Origin: Strongylocentrotus purpuratus
Taxonomy: Eukaryota; Echinodermata; Echinoidea; Camarodonta; Strongylocentrotidae
DNA: 64,000 nucleotides
Direction: 5' to 3'
Assembly (NCBI RefSeq): GCF_000002235.5
Contig: NW_022145565.1
Span: forward strand, 1 to 64,000
Shown: in pieces, positions 55,318 to 64,000 of the stretch
Position numbering within the stretch: the first letter of the stretch is position 1
Layout of the letters: each line of letters opens with the position of its first letter
Position numbers and translations under genes: made by a program
The notes under the pieces: model-generated
Told to the model about the DNA's origin: nothing
Database searches by the model: none
Seen by the model: only the letters and a program-made list of their open reading frames with translations

Positions 55318-55700
55318 GATGCAGGATAAGGTAAGTTCAGGAAATACATACATCGTCACTTTTAGATATAAATTTTTAGCATTTTGCCCCGTTGGAAAGG
55401 TCTTAAATTTAGTTGTACATCACCCAGGTATCGTTGCTGCAGTAGCCGCCGCATAGAGACCCAGTGCAGCGCGTCCATCCTTGCGGAAGAGATCTCCCCG
55501 CAAGGGACGGCTAAATTTGGAGCCAAGTTGGCGCTGGCTTTGCCTAACATGTGTAGGCCTACATCTGTTAACCAAGACCTTGCTAGACCGTTTGGTATCG
55601 CGACAAGTGTTTTGATCGTCACATCCAGTGTAAGGTTAAAATCACCTCTTTTGTCATAGTTTTTATTATTTATTCAGTTTTTTTAAATCAAATTTTAACT
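55318..55700. other. GC-richer island, coding status unclear
   Basis: Open frames exist on both strands (55384-55659 + and 55362-55622 -). ATGCAGGATAAG|GTAAGT at 55319 looks like a tiny start exon with donor. No family is recognised and no consistent gene model could be built. Confidence 0.25.
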
Positions 55701-56347
55701 TTAAAGCTTATCTGCCGTAGTTTACAGGGATAAGACTGCCCTGCAAGGTCACTGGACAGGTGGTTATCTCATCAACTCAGCTCTCAGTTAACATAAGAAA
55801 AAGAGGATCATGGGGGACCAATGGTCACCGATTAGGCATTGCTTGTTATATAGAGGGCGCAAGTAGCTACAAGTAGTGCAGTGGGCTTTTAAAAAACGAA
55901 AATAGATAAAAACAAATAGAAGAAGGAAGAAAACGATTGGCATTGCACAGGTAACAAAAAGATGATGATGTTGGATGTCTTGGTATTGCACATGCACCAG
56001 CAAGAGGAGTCACAGAGAGGTCCATGCTATAAGTATAACAGCATTTTTCAACCTTTTTTCAGTCACAGCACCCTTTTAAAATTAACCTGTTTCTAAATGT
56101 TGCGAGTGAGGTGTAGACCTACATGTAATTTTGATATGAAATATATTATAAGCTGAAAAAATGAAAGGTTATTTGGGTACCTCGGCTCGTTGCTCACATA
56201 AAGTGGTATTCAGGCAATTCGCACTGCCTGAAATCAGAATCCTGTCTTTAAATGTTGCAAGCGAGCAAGGAAGAACGATGGTATAATATCTTTGAAATTC
56301 TACTTCCACATGGAATTACATGTACATAGTTGTTGAATGGTGGTGTT
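55701..56347. other. intergenic, no gene recognised
   Basis: Nothing supported. Confidence 0.45.
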
Positions 56348-56550
56348 TATTTTACCTGACTGCTAAGAAAGCATAAATGCTTGTAAGTAAGCAACCAAAC
56401 AGCCAACGGCTTTAGGTCCTCTCTGAGGGACCTGGTAATGAGGGTTAATGCCTTACCAAAGGGCACTAGTGCATCGCCTTGGTTTCAAACCCGGGTCATT
56501 AGATTACGAGACCACTGCTCTACCATTACCAACTGAGCTATCGCGCCTCC
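56348..56550 (-). mobile_element. tRNA-derived SINE, copy 2
   Basis: Same family and orientation as 32461-32655. Box B on the minus strand is GGGTTTGAAACC. Box A is followed by a small internal TGGTAA duplication. Confidence 0.75.
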
Positions 56551-58347
56551 CATACTCTAGCGGTTTCTGGTATCTGGTTTCAAGAAATTTATTCAGAATA
56601 CATCAAAATTTCTCTTGCTGTACATAAGAGGTGTCTTGTGGCACCCCGGTTAAAAAAATGCTTTCCTATGAATATGATATACAGCTCATGATATCTTATG
56701 ACTCCTTACTGGGTTAGTGCCCCAAACATGTTTTATAGTGGGTGCGTTAATAGATGTGGAAGACGAGTTCGTTCCAAACTTTGATGGTCTTTGGGTGAAA
56801 AGTATGGTCATTGGGTCTGAGCCTAGTCAGACTCGGACTTCAAAGGTTCAAAAGTTGTGAAGGCCCAGGAATCGAGACCTCAAATTCATTGTATGGTACT
56901 TTATTATGGATAGCTCATGCTAAGGAGAAAATAAACATTTAAATACCTGAAGGATGAGACACTTATAAATGGAGATTTGAATTTGCGATTGATCATCAAA
57001 CTCAGAAGCGAACTACTTCCATGTCTTTTATTCTAAAAATGAATATATTTCTATTTTTATTTGTAGAAAATAATTCTCATGTATACGAAAAAGGGAGAAA
57101 TTGCTTGTTAACAAATATACAATCATAACATATAAGGAACAGTATGACTCTTGACTTGTTTTAATTATTCCTAGGGATTCTGCTTAATTGAATATTTAGT
57201 GGAAGAGCATTCCATAGAGATGGAGCTGTTGCTATAAAAGCCTTTTATCCTTGACGAGAGATCTACACTTTAGTTCTTTGCATTGTCTTTGATATGAAAT
57301 GCCCGGGTTCACATGAATTGCTGGTTTACTAACATACTAAGATGAAAAGAGATCATTTCATGACATGTTAAGGGTGACACAGAATGCAAGGGTCCCCCCT
57401 TGCCATTTGGGCGACTCATGTTAGTTAGTTTTTTTCCTGGGGACTAGTGAGAAGTTATTATACATTAACCTAAACATTAGTAATGATTGAGCTACAATAC
57501 TTGTAATCTGGTCTTCATGCATTACATGTTGCTATGTCGGGCATGCTTTCAGGTTTTCAAGAACAACCTTTGTTTAAAAAGTATGTATAAAATTAGAATT
57601 TTTCAGTAAACTAGTCTATTACTTTTAAGGGAGCTAACAAGCAATGAATGTCAAACTATAACCAACTTCCTGTATTACGTCTTGCTTGATCACGTATGTT
57701 TGATTAATATTCATTGACTCCTAATAGTAGCTGCATGTACAGGCATGTACAGGTACATTTACATGGATATGTGGATTCATAAGTAACTTGTATACTTTAA
57801 AAATCCAAGATGCCTCATATAGCTAGCCTCATATGATTTGAACATAATGTAAGAACACATTATAATTACTTGCATGCATTAGACCGTATGTGAATCAATT
57901 ATCATATTCCTCATCTCCACATAAAGGCTTAATATGGGAACCACCTGGTTTAAGTATGAAATGGCTTTATACATTTATAAGCAAACAATTTATACTATTG
58001 TTTGCAAATTTAAGTGAAATGAAGAAAAAAAATGAAAAGAAAAATACAGACCTGTTTAACATAAAGGTTGTTTCAGAATACATGTACACTGTATGTGTTT
58101 TTGATTGATTCCTACATGGCATCAATCAAATGAGAAATGCCTGTACCTTACTCAACACACCAAAGACATGACCTACAACCCTGCTCTCATATCCTGCAGT
58201 GCTGAAAAATGTTAATTGAAACTTGACTACATACCTGCTGTGAGCTATGTTTTCTCTCCCACCAAACCAGCCCCTCAGTTCAGATAGAAACCCAACTCTG
58301 TTGCCATTGATTTAGTTTTCCTTCATAACCCTCAAGACTAGGAATTA
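56551..58347. other. intergenic, no gene recognised
   Basis: AT-rich. Nothing supported. Confidence 0.45.
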
Positions 58348-59479
58348 CAGGGTGCTACAAGAATTTTTTTCACCACTTGCCCTGTCGGGCAAGTGGGTTT
58401 TCAATTTACTTGCCCAAACAATATTTCCACTTGCCCAAAACTTTTTGTTTACTAGCACAATCGAGAAAAAACAGCTGATCAACGCACGTGTGTGTCTGTG
58501 CAAGCCGCTGTCATTTGGAAACGTAGGCTAATTTTCAGCTGTTAATAATTTGGGTCAACTCTTCCATCAAGAAACGTCATGTAAATAATGGGTAATCAAC
58601 TATTTTAAATAAAGTACGGACATTTTTATTTCATCATTCACTGCTATAAATATCATGCCAAAATTTGTAAATTCTTACTAAATAATAATATTGAAGATAT
58701 TTTACGATAAATCTCGGATAAGTATGCGAAAACTAGACTAAACAACGTCGCTAAAACCATGAAAACAAAACAACAACGGCTTATATTCTGGGGGTCTCGA
58801 TACTATTATCAAAATGACTCGCTCGGTCGGATCTTGAGACCGCAGTAATAAATTGAAAACGAGACAAAAACATTCATCTGATTTATATGAGCAGCGAGTT
58901 TTAAATAATATGTTCACAATCATTAACAGTCATTATGAATAAATATCAAACATTTGACTTTTTGTACTTACTAGAAAATCCCTGTTGTTTATTCCATTCC
59001 GATTCGCACATGTTCATTTCCCTAGAATAATGACGTCATATTTGGCGTGATTCAACCAATCGGCAATCAGAGAATAGCAAAGGCCTGTCGGTGCGGCCTG
59101 CAGAGCTAGAGAGAGAGAGCGCGAATAAGCTCGCAGCTGGTACGATCGCGCTAGCTGTCTCTAGCTAGCTCACGGCCGGCCGTGCGTGGAGGCGGAGCGG
59201 CATTCATGGCTTGAAGTGTCACTGTTGCATGCACGCTGAGCTAGCTGAGCTGGCTAGCTGTCTGTGAAGTTTTTTCGAAATCGGAACGATCGCTTTTTTG
59301 CTTCTGGATTTTGACGACGGGTAAGAAGTTGACGGGTGAATGGTAGAGTTCTTGGACACTAGGAAATTACTGTAAAAGTATCACTTGCCCGAATCGGGCA
59401 AGTGATAATTTGATTTACTTGCCCGACGGCTCAATTTGGTTGCCCCGGGACGTCGGGCAAGCGGGTTTGTCGCGCCCTG
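58348..59479. mobile_element. hAT-like element with CACTTGCCCG terminal hairpins and a promoter-like interior
   Basis: The ends CAGGGTGCTACAAG and, read inward, CAGGGCGCGACAAACCCGC are flanked by AATTA on both sides (58343-58347 and 59480-59484). Next to each end are CTTGCCC/GGGCAAG palindromes (58376-58436 and 59381-59463). The interior contains a GC-rich, CCAAT-containing block. No transposase frame. Confidence 0.6.
59050..59322 (+). promoter_or_regulatory. promoter-like GC-rich block with a possible non-coding first exon
   Basis: CCAATCGGC (about 59056), a GA-repeat and CpG-richer stretch, then a donor-like GACGACGG|GTAAGA near 59320. This resembles a promoter and 5' UTR exon on the plus strand. 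It lies inside the 58348-59479 element, so it may be the element's own promoter. Confidence 0.3.
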
Positions 59480-59484
59480 AATTA

Positions 59485-61383
59485 TAGAAACAAGTGGTTT
59501 TGTTTCCTGTCATTCTCTTGAAAGTGTTGAAAACATAAGGTGCTTACTGGACATGTACAGTATGTTTAAAAGATTTTTTGACGGCTAATCAAATACATGT
59601 AAATGTACATGGATTGTAGGAGTATGATTTTTACATCAATGTTCCTTTATTTGTTTGCCATCCGTTGTTGACACTGTTGATAAAATGAGATATTTTCCAG
59701 ATATTTTCAACTTATTTGAGACTTTAAACAACAAAACAAAACTCACAAACATAAATGTCCCTTATATATTTTGTATGATATCTATAAAAGTATGGCAATT
59801 GGCATATTTTTGTTGTTATTATTTAATGGTTTAAATTTTTGCAACCCTTGACAGCCTTGTAAGAATAATCTTTGACATTGATTTCATTTTAAATTGTCGC
59901 CTTGACTCATCTACATGTAACGTAAATGACTAGGAGTCACTGCAAACAGTGATGTGGTTGAGTAGTTCTAATATGATAAATCTGGTAACTCATCCTAAGT
60001 AATCAAATCAATTTACCTCGTCAAATCCTCAAATTCACTGCATTTATTAAATTTACAGTCTGTCTGGCTGAATCATGATTGATTTTACTATTAGTGTCAG
60101 CCTATCAGGGTCCATTAGAATCTGTCACCACTGGTATCGACTTCATGAATCACACAATGCTGCTAAACAAATCTTTTACATACATGTGTATGAAATCTTC
60201 CTATAGTGTTATTCATTTCCAAGTTGTAGGCATCAAGGCATAAGCTACAATGTATGAATGAATGAAAGAAAATATAATTTTGGAATTTGTCAGACTTGTT
60301 CTCAAAATACTGGGGCACCAAATTTGAGTCCAAAATCATAATAAAATTAACGTTACAATTTGAAAATCACATCATCAATGAGTATGGAACAAGAACAACT
60401 CTCCTCTTGAATGAAATTCTCATAGACTCTTTGCTCAGCTCACTGAAAACATGGTGATGTCATTATTACTAGCGACACTGATGGCATTTTTTGACATTTG
60501 ATTTTTACTGTACACTACTAAATTGAGGAAGTTGTTTCCATGGTAATTATGTGTTCTTACGATGAAGCTCTTTACCGTCAACGTTGCTGTGTAACCTAGA
60601 CCCACTTACATGTAAATCAAATTGGTAATTATTCTGTTGTATATGTACTGGTACATGTATGTTTTTTTTTTATTGAGAATGAAATGAAAGACTTTTACTA
60701 TTACATGTATTAATAGTTTCAGAGTTGCCTAATTATGTAATTATGCAGGTTGCATTGTGTATGAATAATATGTTTTTGTGTAGATTTTAGCATACAAATG
60801 ATTAGACTATAAACCATGGACATGTTAAAAAAATATGATTTTATGCAACTTTTAAGATTCCTACATGTAGCTTCACCAAACCAAAAATACATCTATCTTT
60901 TTTAATGTTTTTGGTAGTAAATATAGAATGGGGACATGGAGGGGAACAAAAATTAGATACATATATATGCATATGTGTGATACCAGTTTCTTTTTTTCTC
61001 TTGACAACAAAAATGTGCCTACATTTATATAAGAAAAACAATTATAGCTGTTCTCCCCCCCCCCTCTCTCTCTCTCACTCTCTCTGTCATTCATTATGAC
61101 ATGTGAAATCAGTCTACAGTTACTGTACCACAGTACTCATATCTGCATATGAAATAGTTCACCATAATTGACTGTCTTTGTTTTTTCGATGCAAAATGAA
61201 TTACAAAAAAAAAACTGTACATGTATGCATGTCAATCAAAGTAGAGTGTTCTAAAAACATGTACCGTAACAACATGTGGATCACCATGCAAGCTCTCCAT
61301 CTCATAGTAATCTATGAAGATGTAACACTGGGCCTAAGTGGTTGGCATCCATGTGAGAATGAATATTTGCTCCTTTTATTGTT
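59485..61383. other. no coding sequence recognised; possible intron
   Basis: AT-rich with many ACATGTA motifs. (CT)n at 61062-61087. Confidence 0.45.
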
Positions 61384-61606
61384 ATCAGATACCAGATGAA
61401 TACTGTTACCATGGTAACTACGGCTGCAGATGTCTGATAATAGGAGTACCGTTGTCGTCGACAGTCTCGAATCCAAACATAAGAACGTGTCGTGTGTTGA
61501 GAACCAGAAGAGTGTCAATACGAGTTTACGCCCTTCTATTTCTGAGCAGATAATGTGTGGTTCAGGCAGTTGTAACCTTATACAGCAGGAAGATGTGACT
61601 TGCATG
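61384..61606 (+). CDS. candidate first coding exon of an unidentified gene
   Basis: A CTTTTATTGTTATCAG acceptor precedes 46 bp of leader and an ATG at 61430. The frame (MSDNRSTVVVDSLESKHKNV, then Cys- and Ser-containing sequence) stays open past a donor-like TGCAT|GTATGT at about 61606. Composition is unlike the low-complexity frames nearby. No family is recognised; the gene would continue beyond the window. Confidence 0.3.
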
Positions 61607-61660
61607 TATGTATCACCTGATTGCTTTAACACAGTAGAAACCATTAAACATAAATAGTAC

Positions 61661-62600
61661 ACTGGATAGGAGAAGATTTACATGAAGCTCTGCTTGGGAA
61701 GCTCCGAAAGACCTCCAGTAATAAAATCAATAAAGAAATTTAGAAATCACATACAATAATGTTGCAAAAAAATTCACTCTTCCAACAATTTGGCAGATGC
61801 AAATAGTTTTAATGAAAACAAATATAATTTTGCGTTGGACGGGAGTAGAGATGCCTTGCCTGAGAGACGCAATTCACAATTTGTCTGTTGAAAGCCAGAA
61901 GGGTATTATTTCATCCAAATAGCTCTCGGCAGAAATGTTATGATTAAAAGATATGAATGCGGTGAGAAGAATAATATTTAATGAATGGACAAATTATTAA
62001 TAATCAATGTAGGATAAAGATTGAATGTACACGTAGGGAGGAATGAAAGCAGCAAGTATAGATAAATTAAAGAAGTTAATGAAGAAAGAAAGGGAAATTA
62101 AGTTAGAGAACAAATTCACATTATCTTCCAAAGAATATTTTTTTCCTTTCTGGCTCTTGCAACTGACAAGTCTATCCACTTAAAGGTTAACTTGAAAGAA
62201 AATCAATACTGTAATAATCTAGGATACACATCTATGTGTCATTCCTTAGCAGTTAGCTCATCTTTCCTGCTCTAATGTGTTACCACTCTATAAATATGCT
62301 CCGATTGCTCGCTGTCTTTTCGTTTGCCTGCTATGTTTTCAAACGTTTGTACATGGTCCAGGCTTGTCTGCCTTTTCAGACCCATTGTCACTTTTAATTT
62401 AGAACGTCACTTTCAGGAGAATATTTGTGTTACGGGAAACCTGAATGAATTTATCAGTCTGCAAGAGGATCCCCTTCTTTACACGAAAGTCATTCCAGAC
62501 CCCCTTGAATGTGATATCTATAGTAGATCATGATGTCGATGAAGGGAAGAAGGTCTAGATGTGTAGACTAGTTCAAGACTGTGTGTAAATCTTGCCTTGG
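61661..62600. other. intergenic or intronic, no exon recognised
   Basis: AT-rich. Nothing supported. Confidence 0.4.
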
Positions 62601-62614
62601 GGGCAATTAATCTC

Positions 62615-62785
62615 TTCCACCCTTAACGCCTCTGGAGCTCGATCCGTATGGCTTTCCTCCTTTCCTCCGCGATTTTGCGGCTGTCAAGATCGTTTCTCTC
62701 CTGCCTGGTGGTGAGGGGCTGTGCATTGGAGAGTTCTCACATCGGTGTCGTGTATTGATGGGATGGTGGTTGAAGCAATTTTGAT
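62615..62785 (+). other. GC-richer block with open frames, coding status unclear
   Basis: A plus frame reads LPPLTPLELDPYGFPPFLRD and onward for about 57 codons, with a donor-like GGTG|GTGAGG inside. The opposite strand is also open. Could be an exon of the candidate gene at 61.4 kb. Not recognised. Confidence 0.2.
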
Positions 62786-63406
62786 GCAAGGTTGCGTTGC
62801 TACTTGCTAGGTCATTTTATTGTCATCTTCTGATAAGTGATATCCAGGTAGATGTTGCTAAGATACAGTATGTAAAGCTTCATTTGAGCAACTGAACCTG
62901 GATCTTTATTATTTTGTTTGCTGTTTGCATTGATCGCTGAACACTGTAAGTATAAGAGTCATAAATCTCATTCCTCTTGATTGTACGTAGATGTACATGA
63001 GCGGTGCCTTTGATGGATATTTGCTTCTTGTTAGGCTACTTCTTGTATTAAACTGCAAATGATAAATGACATTATTTATTGTAATTTTGACTGGAACTCG
63101 CATAGCTGTGGCTTTAAGGGAAACATGTAATTCTTCTTTATTTTACTATACTATACTTTACTTTATATTATACTATTGTACTGTATACTGTATTTCCTAT
63201 ACTATACTGAAGTAGTCAATACATACATGTGAGTAGCCAAGACTTACATGTACTTCACTAAGATAATGACTCCATCATGTTAGAATGACTTTTTAATATT
63301 TAAAGGAATATACACTTTGTCTGTCAATGATCCAGATGATTATTATAATACAGTGACACATGTCTAAAAGACCACCAAGGGAGGCAGAAAGTGTTTTTTA
63401 CAGGCA
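62786..63406. other. no gene recognised
   Basis: AT-rich, with a short TACTATACT-type low-complexity run near 63140-63215. Confidence 0.45.
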
Positions 63407-63414
63407 GGTGGTCT

Positions 63415-63880
63415 CAGGCGCGTAGCCAGGGGGGGCGGTGGGGCCGGTCGCCCCCCCAAAAAAAACGCCGGCCAAATAAAAAAGAGAGAGAAAGAGGAGA
63501 AAAAAAAAGAGGACGTAGGAAGAAAAAGGGAAAAGGAGTCGAGAACGGTACAACGAATCATCAAAGCTTCCGCGCTTCGCGCGTGAAGGGGGAACTGAGT
63601 TCAAATTTAGGATTAAGAGTCGGGAAATTATAGGTACAACGAATCGTCACTTTTCTCTGATATTTTGATGAAACGTCAAAGCTTCGCGCGAGAGGGGGGA
63701 GGGACTGAATTCAGACAAGGATTATGATTCGAGAAAGGTACAACGAATCGTCTTCTTTCAAAGCTTCCGCGCTTCGCACCTGCACCCACCCCCCTAGGGA
63801 GCGCGTTTCGCGCGCTCTGTAAGTGTTTCGCGTGTTCATTACCGCCCCCCCCCCAAAATGAAATCCTGGCTACGCGCTTG
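63415..63880 (-). mobile_element. hAT-like element with hairpin satellite, complete short copy
   Basis: The ends CAGGCGCGTAGCCAGG and, read inward from the right, CAAGCGCGTAGCCAGGAT are well-paired TIRs. The flanking 8-mers GGTGGTCT (63407-63414) and GGTGTTCT (63881-63888) match at 7 of 8. Inside, in minus orientation, are a CTCCCTAGGGGGGTGGGTG segment and three satellite monomers with CCGCGCTTCGCGCG-type cores, then a purine tract. This is the clearest whole member of the family. Confidence 0.8.
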
Positions 63881-64000
63881 GGTGTTCTTTATGTACAGGT
63901 TCCTTTAGTACATGTTTCAATGAGAAACTATTTTCAAGGGAAGAAAAAATGTGGTGTTTGTAGATATGTGGTCACTAAAGCAGGTTTAGCTGTTCATACC

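Overview
The window reads as a metazoan nuclear genome: AT-rich and gene-poor, with intron-containing genes, GT-AG splice sites, tRNA-derived SINEs, LINE fragments and many short inverted-repeat DNA transposons. The gene content is two carbohydrate sulfotransferases of the HNK-1 family (CHST8-14 type) in tandem plus a Mohawk-type TALE homeobox gene. Together with the style of the repeats, this suggests a marine invertebrate deuterostome, most likely an echinoderm such as a sea urchin. The species call is inference and is not proved by the sequence.

Layout. At 2.7-6.3 kb (+) lies sulfotransferase A (three coding exons, 380 aa). At 33.3-36.5 kb (+) lies its paralogue, sulfotransferase B (three coding exons, 395 aa), with the same intron phases (1, then 0), the same short membrane-anchor first exon and a 3' splice acceptor just upstream of the ATG exon. 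Both should be type II Golgi membrane enzymes acting on glycans. At 43.5-50.2 kb (-) lies Mohawk (mkx). Six coding exons join in frame into a 377-residue protein with an IRX/MKX-class homeodomain and a conserved C-terminal TYW.EI.AA.ALTN motif. A 73-bp exon (44475-44547) was found because splice phases demanded it. Weaker coding evidence: an EGF-like exon fragment at 0.7-0.8 kb (-), and a possible 5' end of another gene at 59.1-61.6 kb (+).

The rest is accessory DNA. From 9 to 32 kb there is an almost continuous transposon field: foldback and TIR elements (TA, TTAA, 8-bp and CACTA-like target duplications), a nearly perfect 0.89-kb palindrome (13440-14327), two LINE relics, a hAT transposase relic, several minisatellites, and a 1.7-kb purine-rich tract. 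One dispersed family (21.6, 28.1 and 63.4 kb) is a hAT-like inverted-repeat element whose interior is an array of roughly 110-bp monomers, most carrying the GCGAAGC mini-hairpin core. Transposons also crowd the genes: CACTA-type elements lie in intron 2 of sulfotransferase A and just after the stop codon of B, and foldback elements lie within mkx introns. I saw no LTR, retroviral or Polinton-type sequence.

No operon-like cooperation is expected. The two sulfotransferases are probably tandem duplicates with related substrates, and mkx is an independent developmental regulator. The element I consider most worth describing further is the hAT-like family with the expandable hairpin-bearing satellite interior.
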